From Homoserinimonas sedimenticola (GTDB lineage: Bacteria > Actinomycetota > Actinomycetes > Actinomycetales > Microbacteriaceae), in assembly GCF_026094475.1 (NCBI RefSeq), contig NZ_JAPELL010000001.1, positions 867,832-931,831 of the forward strand: 64,000 nt of DNA, in the 5' to 3' direction. Both the position numbers and the translations under genes were made by a program. Position 1 is the first letter of the stretch. The number at the start of each line of letters is the position of its first letter. Of the stretch, positions 43,549 through 56,097 are shown in pieces. The notes under the pieces are model-generated. The model saw nothing but the letters and a program-made list of their open reading frames with translations, was not told the origin of the DNA and made no database searches.

Positions 43549-44248
43549 CGAAGGCGAGGGCGAAGCGCGTCGTCACGGGAATCTCTGCGCGCCCGTCCGC
43601 CGGACGGAAGCGCGAGAGCGCCTCGACGCGCACGAGGATGGAGGTCGGCCCCGCCTTGCCGCCCTGACCCTCAACCCGGACCACCTCGATCTGAGTCTGG
43701 GCAGAGCGCGGCCCACCATCCCTCGCCAGAGCGGGGAGGCCCTGCAGTAGCAGGTCCTCGGGGGGAGCGAAATCGACGAAGCGATACGGTGCTGCTGCCT
43801 GCCAGCGGGCAAATGCTCCCTCATCGCTGGTGTCGAGCAGGGCTGAGTCCAACGCCTCCTCCACGACGAACGTCACGGTCCTGCGCTGTGCCTCCAGCGC
43901 ATCCTCCCGGGTGAAACCCCACTTCTCAAGCGAGTCACTCACCACGACGGAGTCGTCGAGCAGCATCGCGGCCGAATCGGGCGACGGCGAGACGGCGCAA
44001 TACTCGCCGCGCGCATCGCTCACGAGACCCGCCGCCACGACGTCCTTCCCCGCGACGAGTTCGCCGATGGGGCACGAACCCGCAGCCCCCGAAGCAGCGG
44101 AGGGCGTCGCCCCCGGCGCCGAGGAGGAGTGCTGCGGCGCAGCCGTGACCGAGACATCCGTCTCCGAGACATCCGCCACCGCGCCGCAACCCGCCAGAAG
44201 CAGAGCGACGGCGAGAAGGCCGAGGCGGCTGCCGCCCCGAACGCGCAC
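43496..44248 (-). CDS. Putative lipoprotein downstream of secA
   Basis: This 250-residue exported protein has a type II signal peptide with the lipobox LLAGC (Cys21), then a Ser/Ala/Thr-rich linker and a mature domain of alternating polar and hydrophobic segments. Two further cysteines (SCPIG and YCAVS) may form a disulfide. The family is not recognised. The GTG at 44248 lies 11 bases past the secA stop, so it is probably cotranscribed with secA. Confidence 0.78.
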   Translation of the reverse strand: MRVRGGSRLGLLAVALLLAGCGAVADVSETDVSVTAAPQHSSSAPGATPSAASGAAGSCPIGELVAGKDVVAAGLVSDARGEYCAVSPSPDSAAMLLDDSVVVSDSLEKWGFTREDALEAQRRTVTFVVEEALDSALLDTSDEGAFARWQAAAPYRFVDFAPPEDLLLQGLPALARDGGPRSAQTQIEVVRVEGQGGKAGPTSILVRVEALSRFRPADGRAEIPVTTRFALAFDAAGGIVGISYGYSSAE

Positions 44249-44259
44249 GAGCGGGCGCG

Positions 44260-47118
<2,859 letters not shown>

Positions 47119-47256
47119 GGATAAGCTCCTCAGGATCTCGTCGGGGTGTGCCACACGTGGACTCGCGACGGGGATCCCCATCGACACCCGCCGGCGGCGC
47201 GCAGGCACAGCACCGTTAACCGTAGCAATCCTAGCCCTCGGGTTTCTGGAGACGGC

Positions 47257-47290
47257 GCGGGCGGGCATCCGCTGTGGGATGCCCGCCCGC
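47257..47290 (-). terminator. Strong hairpin between hpf and secA
   Basis: Perfect 14-bp arms at 47257-47270 and 47277-47290 with a 6-base loop lie 22 bases after the hpf stop. No T run follows. It probably ends hpf transcripts before the secA promoter. Confidence 0.7.
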
Positions 47291-47311
47291 ACTGTCACTC
47301 AGGCGTGTCGC

Positions 47312-47992
47312 TCAGGCGCGTGCCCGGCGCCCTCCGCTCGCCTCGTGCTCCTCGGCGTCCTCGAGGGAGATCACACCGTAGTCCCAACCCTTGCGGCGGT
47401 ACACCACGCTCGGGCGGTCGGTCTCCGCGTCGATGAAGAGGAAGAAGTCGTGCCCCACCAACTCCATGTGGTCGACGGCCTCGTCAGTCTTCATTGTGGC
47501 CGAGGGGAATACCTTCTTGCGGATGACGACAGGGCTCCAGTCGTCGTCTCCCGGCTGGGGCGGCTCCTGCACGGGCACGGAACCCGTCGTCACCTTCTCG
47601 ATCACCTCCGGACTCGCTGGGGTGATGTCGACGACGCTGAATCCATCAGCGGATGCCTCGCGAAGGGATGTGGGCCGGTGCTGGCCGCGGTGCACCTTGC
47701 GCCGGTCATTGGCCCGACGGATGCGCTCCACGATCTTGTTGAACGCGATATCGAAAGCGGCGTATTTGTCGGCACCCGCCGCCTCGGAGCGTACGAGCGG
47801 ACCTGGCCCCACGAGCATGAGCTCGACCCGGTCATCCCCGTTCTGCGCGTTCTTCTCGCTGTGCCGACTCACCTTGATCTCGAAGGCAAGCGCCTTGGGC
47901 ACGAGCCCGGCGACCTTCTCCGCCTTCTCCGTCGCATAGTCACGGAAACGATCCGTGATCCCCACATTGCGTCCGTTGATGGAAATTTCCAT
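47312..47992 (-). CDS. hpf: Long ribosome hibernation-promoting factor
   Basis: This 226-residue protein has an N-terminal S30AE domain (MEISINGRNVGITDRFRDY, about 1-110) that binds the 30S A/P site, and a C-terminal dimerisation domain (about 165-226: KVFPSATMKTDEAVDHMELV, then HDFFLFIDAETDRPSVVY) that pairs ribosomes into 100S particles. The ATG at 47992 follows GGGAGG. Its place upstream of secA is typical of actinobacteria. Confidence 0.95.
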   Translation of the reverse strand: MEISINGRNVGITDRFRDYATEKAEKVAGLVPKALAFEIKVSRHSEKNAQNGDDRVELMLVGPGPLVRSEAAGADKYAAFDIAFNKIVERIRRANDRRKVHRGQHRPTSLREASADGFSVVDITPASPEVIEKVTTGSVPVQEPPQPGDDDWSPVVIRKKVFPSATMKTDEAVDHMELVGHDFFLFIDAETDRPSVVYRRKGWDYGVISLEDAEEHEASGGRRARA

Positions 47993-48097
47993 GGCGACCT
48001 CCCGGTTCTGTGGCGACGCACTCATCGCGAACCAGGCGATCAAGTGCGCCTCTTTTGATCACCGTAGTGCCGCCGACCTGTGCGTGTCACGAGAAGA

Positions 48098-48802
48098 TCA
48101 CGGCATGCCGCTGCGCGCGTGCCCGCGCAGCGGCGTCGCGGCGAGAGCCACCGCGCCGACGACGATGCCGCCCGCCGCACGGACCGCCCGTGCCGCCTCC
48201 TCGAGGGTCGCCCCCGAGGTCACGACATCGTCGACGAGGAGCACACGGCAGCCCTCGAGGCTGTGACGCGCGGCGAAGGCGCCCGCGATGTTGTCGCGCC
48301 GCTCCCGCACCCCGAGCAGCTTCTGCGCGCTTCCCCGCGACGCGCGCCGCAGCATCCGCTCGACGGGGCGCTGCAGGGAGCGTCGCGCGAGCATCCGCAC
48401 GGGGTCGTATCCGCGGCGCCGCGCCGAAGACGCACCCTGGGGAACGCAGCAGACACGGATGTCGCGGCTCCCGGCTGCGGCCGCATCCTGAAGCGCGCTC
48501 TCGATGGCGCACAGCAGGGGCGCGGCAAGAGCGCGCACGAGGTCGGTGCGGCCCTGCTCCTTGAACGCCAGGATGCAGCGCCTGGCGACGCCCTCATACG
48601 GCAGCCCGGCGGTCACCGGTACGGCGCCGTGCACGGGCTCCAGGACGCGGGTGGAAAGGGCGGCGGCGAGCGCAGGGCGGCAGTCGGGGCAGAGAGCGCG
48701 GTCGGGCGCCCCGCAGCCCGCGCAGCTGACGGGCAGCAGCACCGCGAGGGCGTCGAGGGCGGCCGAGGAGAGCAGCTCTCGAGAGACGGCGAGGCGTGGC
48801 AT
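48098..48802 (-). CDS. comF: ComF family phosphoribosyltransferase-like protein
   Basis: This 234-residue protein has an N-terminal zinc-ribbon-like set of cysteines (CAGCGAPDRALCPDC, near 26-40) and a C-terminal PRTase domain with the PRPP motif VLLVDDVVTSGATLEEAA. In naturally competent bacteria ComF helps move incoming single-stranded DNA; in actinobacteria it is conserved next to hpf without proof of competence. It is on the same strand as lpqB and hpf. Confidence 0.92.
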   Translation of the reverse strand: MPRLAVSRELLSSAALDALAVLLPVSCAGCGAPDRALCPDCRPALAAALSTRVLEPVHGAVPVTAGLPYEGVARRCILAFKEQGRTDLVRALAAPLLCAIESALQDAAAAGSRDIRVCCVPQGASSARRRGYDPVRMLARRSLQRPVERMLRRASRGSAQKLLGVRERRDNIAGAFAARHSLEGCRVLLVDDVVTSGATLEEAARAVRAAGGIVVGAVALAATPLRGHARSGMP

Positions 48803-48910
48803 CCGACAAGCATGTTCGGGGCGGCCACTCCCCCGCCGACGAGGAGCACTGGAGAGTGCACTGCGCCGGAGATCCCGCGCTGGGAGGGAGCGGATGCGGG
48901 GCGCGGGTCG

Positions 48911-50611
48911 TCAGCGCTGCGTCGCGATGAACTCCGCAGTGATCTGGGTCGTCTGCCAGCCGCTCGGTCGGCGGGCCGCCACGACGCCATCCTCCCCGAG
49001 CACGCGAAGGCCCGTCTCACCGTTGCCGCCGACGATCTGCACGCCCGAGTCAGGGCTGCCCAGGCTCTCGCGGCGACCGCCGACCTGATGCGCCAGCACG
49101 AGGGTGTCGTCGCCCGACTCGCTCAGGGTCACGACCGTCGTCTCGTCCATCCACGCGAGATCGACCGCCGTGCCACTGTCGAGCGAGGCATCCACGACGG
49201 GGACCCCGAGGCCCAGGGGCGCATTGCTCGCGTTCACGTCGCGCATGATGGCTGAGACCATGAGGCGGGGGCCCGCAGGCGTCGCCAGGAGGATCGCGAG
49301 CCGCGCGCCGTCGCGCGAGACTTCGATCGCGGCAACGCGCGCGTCGGGAGGCAGCGCCGTCGTCACGTCGTAGGCCGTGCCGTCGAAGGCGAATGCGCGC
49401 AGGGCCGTCGGCGACCCAGCCGGCACTGACCAGGTGTAGCCGTAGATGTCGAGAGTGGGGGCGATGAGCCCCGCGCGGGCGTCGAGCAGCGCCGGATCCC
49501 CCTCCCGACGCACGACCCACACCCCCTCCGCGTTGAGGACGGCGATGGCGCTCCCGCCGCTTGCGAGGGTCGCGGCATCCGGTGCAAGTGCCGCCACCTG
49601 CTCGCTCAGGCCGTCGATGAGCGAGATCTGCCCGTTGGCGTAGTAGCCGAAGCTGCCGTCGTGGAGGATGAGGGGGCGGTTGTCAACGGGCAGCTGCGGC
49701 TGTGGGAGGCCGGGGCCGGGGTCGGGGATCGAAAGCTCGGTGCCGTCGACCGAGATGACGGTCGAGGTAATGAGGCCCAGGCTCGACTCGATCTGAAGGC
49801 GCATGCGCTGCCGCTGCAGAGGCGAGGCCTCGAGCGCTTCGCTCGTCAGGTCGACGTAGGCGGTCGTGCCGTCGATCGCGACACGCTTGGGCGAGGAGAG
49901 CTGCGTGCCCGCCGGGAAGGAACTGGTGGCCGCGCCCTGCAGCCACGGAGGAGGGCCTGCAAGCAGCGCCGAGACGACCCGCGTCGCCACCCCGGTGCCG
50001 GCGGGGAACCAGCGCAGGTCGGGCACGAGGGCCGCGCCGCCCGTGTCGAGGAAGTAGAGGACGTTCTCACTGAAGACGTTCTCGAAGGAGCTCTGCGAGA
50101 GCACGATGCCCCCAGGGGCCGCACTGATGCGCCACTCGCCGTCCTCCTGCACGAACTCGTAGTGCAGGGTCGCGGGGGCGGGCGCGAACTGACGGTAGGT
50201 GCCCGCCGAATCGACGGATGCCGTCGCCGAGGTCACGACATAGTCCAGCGCCGTATCCGAGACGGGCACGATGCTCGATCCGCCGTTGTGGACGAGGACG
50301 CTCTCGCGAGGATCCCAGTCGTCGAGGAAGCTCGAGCTCAGGAACTGCCGCGCCACGTCGTAGTCGCCCGAGCTCTTGAAGGCGGCGATGAAACCGCGCA
50401 GGATCTCCTCGGCCGTCGCACCCTCCGCCGGACCCTCGACAATGTACTCCGTGCCGCCCGGATCCTGCTGACTGACCTCGCTCCCCGTCACGACGTCCCC
50501 GCTGTAGGGGATGCCGCCGCAAGCCGCGAGCAGCGGTGCGAGCAGCGCGAGAACCACCGCCGCACCGGTGGCACGGCGGGACCTGCGGACGGGGCGCGGG
50601 AACTCAGTCAT
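48911..50611 (-). CDS. lpqB: LpqB lipoprotein, MtrAB accessory factor
   Basis: This 566-residue lipoprotein interacts with the MtrB sensor and modulates MtrA in mycobacteria and relatives. The signal peptide ends with LLAACGG. A GerMN domain occupies roughly residues 190-330, and the C-terminal half is beta-propeller-like. The ATG at 50611 overlaps the end of mrtB's coding region by eight bases, so translation is coupled; an ATG six bases earlier is possible. Length is normal for LpqB. Confidence 0.95.
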   Translation of the reverse strand: MTEFPRPVRRSRRATGAAVVLALLAPLLAACGGIPYSGDVVTGSEVSQQDPGGTEYIVEGPAEGATAEEILRGFIAAFKSSGDYDVARQFLSSSFLDDWDPRESVLVHNGGSSIVPVSDTALDYVVTSATASVDSAGTYRQFAPAPATLHYEFVQEDGEWRISAAPGGIVLSQSSFENVFSENVLYFLDTGGAALVPDLRWFPAGTGVATRVVSALLAGPPPWLQGAATSSFPAGTQLSSPKRVAIDGTTAYVDLTSEALEASPLQRQRMRLQIESSLGLITSTVISVDGTELSIPDPGPGLPQPQLPVDNRPLILHDGSFGYYANGQISLIDGLSEQVAALAPDAATLASGGSAIAVLNAEGVWVVRREGDPALLDARAGLIAPTLDIYGYTWSVPAGSPTALRAFAFDGTAYDVTTALPPDARVAAIEVSRDGARLAILLATPAGPRLMVSAIMRDVNASNAPLGLGVPVVDASLDSGTAVDLAWMDETTVVTLSESGDDTLVLAHQVGGRRESLGSPDSGVQIVGGNGETGLRVLGEDGVVAARRPSGWQTTQITAEFIATQR

Positions 50612-52235
50612 GGGCATCCTCGACTCCATTGTCGCCCGCGGCAGCCGGGGGAAGACCGAGAGGCGACTCGCCGACCTCCCCGCCGTGTTCCCGCGGCAGC
50701 ACAAGGCGGAAGCAGGTGCCTTCCCCGAGCTCTGACCAGGCGTCGAGCGTTCCCCCGTGCAGCGCCGCGTCCTCCTGCGAGATCGCGAGTCCGAGGCCGG
50801 TGCCACCGATCGTGCGCGTGCGCGAGGGGTCGGCCCGCCAGAAGCGGTCGAAGACACGCTCCAACTGCTCAGGGGTCATGCCGATGCCGTGGTCGCGCAC
50901 CGTCAGTGCGATGACAGAGCTCGTGCTGTCGACGGTCACCTCGATCGGCTTGCCCTCACCGTGCTCGATCGCGTTGCCGAGCAGGTTGCGGAGGATGCGA
51001 CGGATGCGACGGGGGTCGACCTCCGCGTCGAAGTGGCCGCCTGGCGCGACCACCGTGAGCTCAGATCCGCGCTCGGTCGCAAGCGGCTCCATCGACTCGA
51101 CGGCGTCCTCGACGAGACGGACCAGATTCGTCGGTTCGAGTTCGAGCTCGACGGCGCCCGCGTCGTAGCGGCTGATCTCGAGGAGATCGGCGAGGAGGAG
51201 CTCGAAGCGCTCGACCTGGGTGTGCAGCAGTTCCGCCGTCCGGGCCGTCGTGGGCGGGAAGGCGTCACGCTGGTCGTAGAGCACGTCGCCCGCGAGCCGG
51301 ATGGTCGTGAGAGGCGTGCGCAGTTCGTGCGAGACATCGGAGACGAAGCGCTGCTGCATGCGCGACACCTCCGCGAGCCGGGTGATCTTCTGCTGCAGGC
51401 TGTCGGCCATGCCGTTGAAGGAGCGGGCGAGGGTCGCGATGACGTCCTCCCCCCTCTCGGGGATGCGCTCCTCGAGTTGACCCGCGGCGAGTCGCTCACT
51501 CGCGGCAGCGGCGAGTCGCACGGGCGCGACGACGAGGCGCACGACGATCCACGTGACCGCCCCGATGAGGAGCACGAGCGAGGCGAGCCCGATGATGAGT
51601 GTCTGCTGCACCGAGTCGAGCGTCTCCTGCGCATCAGCGAGGTCGAAGACGAGGTAGAACTCGTAGTTGCCGGCGGAGGGCACCGAGACGAGGGAGCCCG
51701 CGACGAGGCCGGGCTCGCCGGAGGGCAGCGTGACGGACTGCAGGTAGACACGCCCCGTGTCCTCGCGGACGACCTCGCGCAGCTCGCGACTCAAGAGCGA
51801 GACATCGAAACCGCGGCTCTGCGTTGACGGCATAACGAACTGAGTGCTTTGCCCCGGCACCCGCAGGAGGGCGGACCCCGTGCTGCCCGGGCTCGTCGTC
51901 GATGAGAGGATGCGGTCCTGCACGCCTACGCTCAGGGTGTCGAAGTCGACGCGGGTCGCGTCGTCGGCGGCGAGAGCATTGCTGAAGTAGTCCTGCGCGA
52001 GGAGCGTCGCCCGCGCGTGCTCGGCCTCGACCTGGTCCCGGCGGGCCGTGAAAAGGTTTCCCCCGATGACCGCCGACATGTAGGTGCCGATGACCATGAC
52101 AGCGAGCCCCGAGAGCACGACCGTGATCGCGACGGTGCGGAACTGCAGGGATGACCGCCACGTGTGCACGGCGGAGGCGCGCAGCATCCGCCATCGCACC
52201 GCGATCAGCGACGCGGGACTGTCAGCGGCTGGCAC
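50604..52235 (-). CDS. mtrB: Sensor histidine kinase MtrB
   Basis: This 543-residue membrane kinase has two helices (about 35-57 and 212-234) around an extracellular domain, a HAMP segment, then HisKA with His303 (VSDVSHELRTPLT) and HATPase_c. It phosphorylates MtrA to control cell-wall hydrolases, division and osmotic responses in actinobacteria. The GTG start overlaps mtrA by 14 bases. lpqB overlaps its end. The order mtrA-mtrB-lpqB is conserved across actinobacteria. Confidence 0.96.
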   Translation of the reverse strand: MPAADSPASLIAVRWRMLRASAVHTWRSSLQFRTVAITVVLSGLAVMVIGTYMSAVIGGNLFTARRDQVEAEHARATLLAQDYFSNALAADDATRVDFDTLSVGVQDRILSSTTSPGSTGSALLRVPGQSTQFVMPSTQSRGFDVSLLSRELREVVREDTGRVYLQSVTLPSGEPGLVAGSLVSVPSAGNYEFYLVFDLADAQETLDSVQQTLIIGLASLVLLIGAVTWIVVRLVVAPVRLAAAASERLAAGQLEERIPERGEDVIATLARSFNGMADSLQQKITRLAEVSRMQQRFVSDVSHELRTPLTTIRLAGDVLYDQRDAFPPTTARTAELLHTQVERFELLLADLLEISRYDAGAVELELEPTNLVRLVEDAVESMEPLATERGSELTVVAPGGHFDAEVDPRRIRRILRNLLGNAIEHGEGKPIEVTVDSTSSVIALTVRDHGIGMTPEQLERVFDRFWRADPSRTRTIGGTGLGLAISQEDAALHGGTLDAWSELGEGTCFRLVLPREHGGEVGESPLGLPPAAAGDNGVEDAHD

Positions 52236-52902
52236 CGGCCCGGTATCCGACCCCGCGCACGGTCGTCACGATCGACGGGTTGTCGGGATCCTGCTCGACC
52301 TTGGCGCGGAGGCGCTGCACGTGCACGTTCACAAGCCGGGTGTCGGCCTTGTACTGGTACCCCCACACCTGCTCGAGCAGCATCTCGCGCGTGAAGACCT
52401 GCTGCGGCTTGAGGGCAAGGGCCAGGAGGAGCTCAAACTCGAGGGGTGTGAGGTTGATGACGGTGTCGCCGCGGCGCACCTCATGGCCGACGACATCGAT
52501 CGTGACGTCGCCGATGCGCAGGGTGTCGGCCGTCGAGTCGGGGGTCGGCCGCAGGCGGGTGCGGATGCGCGCCACCAACTCCTTGGGGTTGAAGGGCTTG
52601 ACGACGTAGTCATCGGCGCCGCTCTCGAGCCCGCTCACGACATCCGTCGTATCGGACTTGGCGGTGAGCATGATGATGGGTGTGCCCGACTCCGCGCGGA
52701 TCTCGGCGCACACCTCGATGCCGTCCTTGCCTGGAAGCATGACGTCGAGGAGAACGAGGTCGGGGCGGGAGGAGCGGAAGGCCTCGAGCGCCGAGGTGCC
52801 GTCGGCACAGAACGAGGGAGTGAAACCTTCCGACTGCAGCACGATGCCGATCATCTCGGCGAGCGCGGTGTCGTCATCGACCACGAGGATGCGAGCGTTC
52901 AT
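52222..52902 (-). CDS. mtrA: Response regulator MtrA
   Basis: This 226-residue OmpR-type regulator has a receiver domain with phosphoacceptor Asp53 (LVLLDVMLPGKDG) and acidic pocket Asp10-Asp11, then a winged-helix domain from about 128. It matches M. tuberculosis MtrA closely in length. The ATG at 52902 gives the standard start MNARILVVDDD. It is the first gene of mtrA-mtrB-lpqB, with its promoter in the 137-base spacer shared with the divergent membrane gene. Confidence 0.97.
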   Translation of the reverse strand: MNARILVVDDDTALAEMIGIVLQSEGFTPSFCADGTSALEAFRSSRPDLVLLDVMLPGKDGIEVCAEIRAESGTPIIMLTAKSDTTDVVSGLESGADDYVVKPFNPKELVARIRTRLRPTPDSTADTLRIGDVTIDVVGHEVRRGDTVINLTPLEFELLLALALKPQQVFTREMLLEQVWGYQYKADTRLVNVHVQRLRAKVEQDPDNPSIVTTVRGVGYRAGASR

Positions 52903-53039
52903 CAATTCGTCTCTGATCGGGCATCCCGTGCCACTCGGGATGGTGAGGCTTTCGCACAAGAGTAGTCGAGTATGCCAGCATGAAGGGCGGATGCCGCGCG
53001 CGTACGCCGCACCCGACACTCGAGCAAGGGGGAACCACC

Positions 53040-54200
53040 GTGGTCGACGGAACCGACAGCCACGGAACGCCATCCGCGAACCCGTGGACGCCGCCCGTCG
53101 AGGCGGCCGCCAGCGGCCCCGCCCCGTCCCCCTATCGCCCCGCCGCCAACACGCCTCCCCCGTCGTGGACGCCTCCCTCCCAGCCTGGGCTCGTGCCCCT
53201 GCGCCCCATGACCCTCGGCGCGATTCTCGGCGCATCCTTCCGCACCCTCCGCCGCAATCCTCGGCCGCTGCTGGGTCTCGCGCTCTCGACGCAGTTCCTC
53301 GTCGGCATCATCACGGCGGCCGTCATGGGAGCCGCCTTCTTCTGGATGTTCTCGCGCCTCGAGAACGTGAGCGCCGAGAACCTCGAGGAGGTCACGGCGG
53401 GGGGCATCTTCGCGCTCCTGCTCTCCAATCTCGTGCCCCTTCTCCTTGGCACAGCCCTCGTCGCGCTCCTGCAGGGCATCGTCGTGCTCGAAGTCGCGCG
53501 CGCGACGATCGGCGAGAAGCTCACCCTCCGCCAGCTCTGGGGCCGTGCGCGCGGTCGACTCTGGGCATTGATCGGATGGACGCTCCTCCTCATTGTCGCG
53601 GCGGGCGTCGCCATCGCGGTGCTGGGCGGCCTCATCGCCCTCTTCGTCGTGCTCCTCGGGGTCGTCGGGGTCGCAATCGGGGTAGGCATCGGCATCCTCG
53701 GCGCCATCGGACTCGTTGTGCTGGGGGTGTGGCTCGGCACCAAGCTCTCTCTCGTGCCGAGTGCCCTCATGGTCGAGCGTCTTCCCCTGCGCGCCGCAGT
53801 CTTCCGCTCCTGGCAACTGACCGACCGACACTTCTGGCGCACCTTCGGCATCCAAGCCCTCGTCGCGGTCATCCTGAGCGTCGCCGCCCAGGTCGTCTCC
53901 ACCCCCGTCTCGTTCCTCATGCCGATGCTTTCGTTCATCGTGGACCCCAACGGCACCAATCAGGAGTTGGGCCTCGCCGTCGTCATGGGCGTCTACGCGC
54001 TGTTCCTCGCACTCCTCATCGTCATGACCTCGATCACGACGGTCGTGCAGTCGGCCACGAACGGCCTCATCTACCTCGACCTGCGCATGCGCAAGGAGGG
54101 ACTCGAGCTCGACCTCTCCCGGCATGTGGAGGAGCGGGATGCCGGCCTGAGCGACCTGCAGGACCCCTTCCTGCCGAGAACCTCGCCCTCACGATCGTGA
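53040..54200 (+). CDS. Multi-pass membrane protein, GDPD-membrane-domain type
   Basis: This 386-residue protein has a Pro/Ala/Ser-rich cytoplasmic start of 60 residues and about six helices, with long hydrophobic runs between residues 75 and 230 and again near 270-340. The pattern resembles the membrane domain found beside glycerophosphoryl phosphodiesterases; no enzymatic domain is present. The GTG at 53040 is chosen because AAGGGGGA precedes it at the right distance; the ATG at 52980 has none. It heads a cluster with the DUF4129, DUF4350, MoxR and DUF58 genes. Confidence 0.75.
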   Translation: MVDGTDSHGTPSANPWTPPVEAAASGPAPSPYRPAANTPPPSWTPPSQPGLVPLRPMTLGAILGASFRTLRRNPRPLLGLALSTQFLVGIITAAVMGAAFFWMFSRLENVSAENLEEVTAGGIFALLLSNLVPLLLGTALVALLQGIVVLEVARATIGEKLTLRQLWGRARGRLWALIGWTLLLIVAAGVAIAVLGGLIALFVVLLGVVGVAIGVGIGILGAIGLVVLGVWLGTKLSLVPSALMVERLPLRAAVFRSWQLTDRHFWRTFGIQALVAVILSVAAQVVSTPVSFLMPMLSFIVDPNGTNQELGLAVVMGVYALFLALLIVMTSITTVVQSATNGLIYLDLRMRKEGLELDLSRHVEERDAGLSDLQDPFLPRTSPSRS

Positions 54201-54204
54201 CAGC

Positions 54205-54906
54205 ATGACGCGCGCACTGCTCTCGACCGTCGATCGCGCGGCCGCGCCCTTCGAGATTCCCGTCGAACCCGACGCCCCGGAGGCGCGCGAGTGGCTCCTG
54301 CGGGAACTGTCGAACCGCGAGTACCTGGAGGCCCAGCCGAACTGGTTCGATCGCCTCGCGACCGCGCTGTGGGAGTGGCTCACCTCGCTGCGGATCGAGG
54401 CAGGCCCCGGCGGCCAGGGGCTCGGGGTGCTCCTCGTGGCCCTTCTCGTGCTGGCGCTGATCGTGGCGGCGTTCATCATCTTCGGCAGGCCCGCGCTCTC
54501 CCGCCGCAGTCGGGTGACGACAGAACTCTTCGGGGCCGAGGACACCCGGGATTCCCTCACACTACGCCGGGCTGCCGAGAGTCACGCCGCCCAGAAGCGC
54601 TGGGATGACGCCGTGACCGACATGTTCCGCGCGATCGCCCGGGGCCTTTCGGAACGCACCGTCGTCTCGACACTGCCCGGCACGACCGCGCAGGACTTCG
54701 CGGCGCGGGCCGCGAAGGCATTCCCCGACCACGGGGGCGAGCTCGCGGCATCCGCCGACGACTTCGACGGCGTGCGCTACCTCGAGCACCCGGCGACGGC
54801 GGAACAGTACGAGCGCGTGCGGGCGCTCGAGGCGAGCATTCGGGCAGCCCGGCCCCGCCTCGAACCGGGAGTAATGGCCGCGGGCGCGCAGGAGCCCGGC
54901 GCATGA
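54205..54906 (+). CDS. DUF4129 domain protein
   Basis: This 233-residue protein has one membrane helix (about 73-93) and a C-terminal DUF4129 domain (RDSLTLRRAAESHAAQKRWD, then VTDMFRAIARGLSERTVV). DUF4129 proteins occur with MoxR ATPases and DUF58 proteins in actinobacteria, often tied to cell-envelope functions, and some are fused to transglutaminases. The stop overlaps the following DUF4350 start (ATGA). Confidence 0.88.
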   Translation: MTRALLSTVDRAAAPFEIPVEPDAPEAREWLLRELSNREYLEAQPNWFDRLATALWEWLTSLRIEAGPGGQGLGVLLVALLVLALIVAAFIIFGRPALSRRSRVTTELFGAEDTRDSLTLRRAAESHAAQKRWDDAVTDMFRAIARGLSERTVVSTLPGTTAQDFAARAAKAFPDHGGELAASADDFDGVRYLEHPATAEQYERVRALEASIRAARPRLEPGVMAAGAQEPGA

Positions 54907-56054
54907 CCGTCATAACCTCGACCGTGCGCACGACAGCCCGCCGCTGGCTCTACTGGGGCGTCTTCGGGGCCGCCGCCCTCGTGATCGGACTCATCACCCT
55001 CTTCGCGAGCGGCGCCAACCGCCCCCTCGGCGTGCCCCTCGACCCCGACAGCGCGGGCCCCGCCGGCGCACGGGCGCTCGTGCAGGTGCTGCGCGAACAG
55101 GGCGTCGCGGTCAGCATCACGGAGACGCTCGAGAGCACCCGTGAGGCGATAGGCACGGATGCCGCGACCGTCGTGCTGCACGACCGCGCGGGAATCCTCG
55201 GCGAGACTTCCCTCAACCTAGACGGCCTGGGCGAGCACCTCGTGCTGATCGAGCCCGGCTACGACGCGCTTGAGCAACTCGCGCCGGACGTGGCGGCTGC
55301 CGGCTCGGTCTCGGGCGAGCTCGAGGCGGACTGCACGGTGGGCGCCGTCGAACGCGCGGGCACGGTGACGGGCGACGGCCTGGGTTACCGCTATCACGGT
55401 GACGATGCCGCGGTTGATGTATGCCTCGACAGCGGGGACGATGTCGCCTCGCTCATCCGCCTGGAGCGCGGCGGACAGACGGTGAGCGTGCTGGGGGCGG
55501 GCGCCGCCCTCAGCAACGAGCGCATCACCGAGGCAGGCAACGCGGCCCTCGCCCTCGGCCTCCTCGGTGAGCATGCCCAGCTGGTCTGGTACGTGCCGGG
55601 GGTCGGCGACCTGCCCGGTGAGGATGCCGCCTCCCTCACGCCCACCTGGGTCACCCCCGTGCTCGTGCTGCTCATCCTCGTGACCGTTGCCGCCGGTGTC
55701 GCCCAGGGGCGCCGACTCGGCCCCCTCGTCGTCGAGAACCTCCCCGTCGTCGTGCGGGCGACCGAGACGATGGAAGGGCGGGCGCGCCTCTATCAGCGCT
55801 CCTCCGCGCGGCAGCGCGCCCTCGACGCCCTGCGCGTCGGCACCGTGCAGCGTCTCGCGAGTCGCCTCCGGCTGCCGCGCACGGCGGGAGTGCAGGAGTT
55901 CGTGGACCTCGCCGCGGCCACCGCGAACAGGCCGGCCGCGTCCGTGCGGGAGCTCCTCGTCGACGCCGTGCCCCGCTCCGACAGTGAGCTCGTCGAACTC
56001 TCCGACCGGCTCCTCGAGCTCGAGCGCGAGATCGCGAGGGCCACCGCGCCATGA
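54903..56054 (+). CDS. DUF4350 domain protein
   Basis: This 383-residue protein has an N-terminal helix (about 15-35), an extracytoplasmic DUF4350 domain that begins NRPLGVPLDPDSAGPAGARA and continues LVQVLREQGVAVSI, a second helix (about 245-268) and a cytoplasmic tail. The pattern suggests a protein that binds a partner outside the membrane. It is translationally coupled to the DUF4129 gene and precedes the MoxR ATPase by 43 bases. Confidence 0.88.
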   Translation: MTVITSTVRTTARRWLYWGVFGAAALVIGLITLFASGANRPLGVPLDPDSAGPAGARALVQVLREQGVAVSITETLESTREAIGTDAATVVLHDRAGILGETSLNLDGLGEHLVLIEPGYDALEQLAPDVAAAGSVSGELEADCTVGAVERAGTVTGDGLGYRYHGDDAAVDVCLDSGDDVASLIRLERGGQTVSVLGAGAALSNERITEAGNAALALGLLGEHAQLVWYVPGVGDLPGEDAASLTPTWVTPVLVLLILVTVAAGVAQGRRLGPLVVENLPVVVRATETMEGRARLYQRSSARQRALDALRVGTVQRLASRLRLPRTAGVQEFVDLAAATANRPAASVRELLVDAVPRSDSELVELSDRLLELEREIARATAP

Positions 56055-56097
56055 CCCATGACATCCCCCGACCCGACCCCGATCGAGGAGAACACCG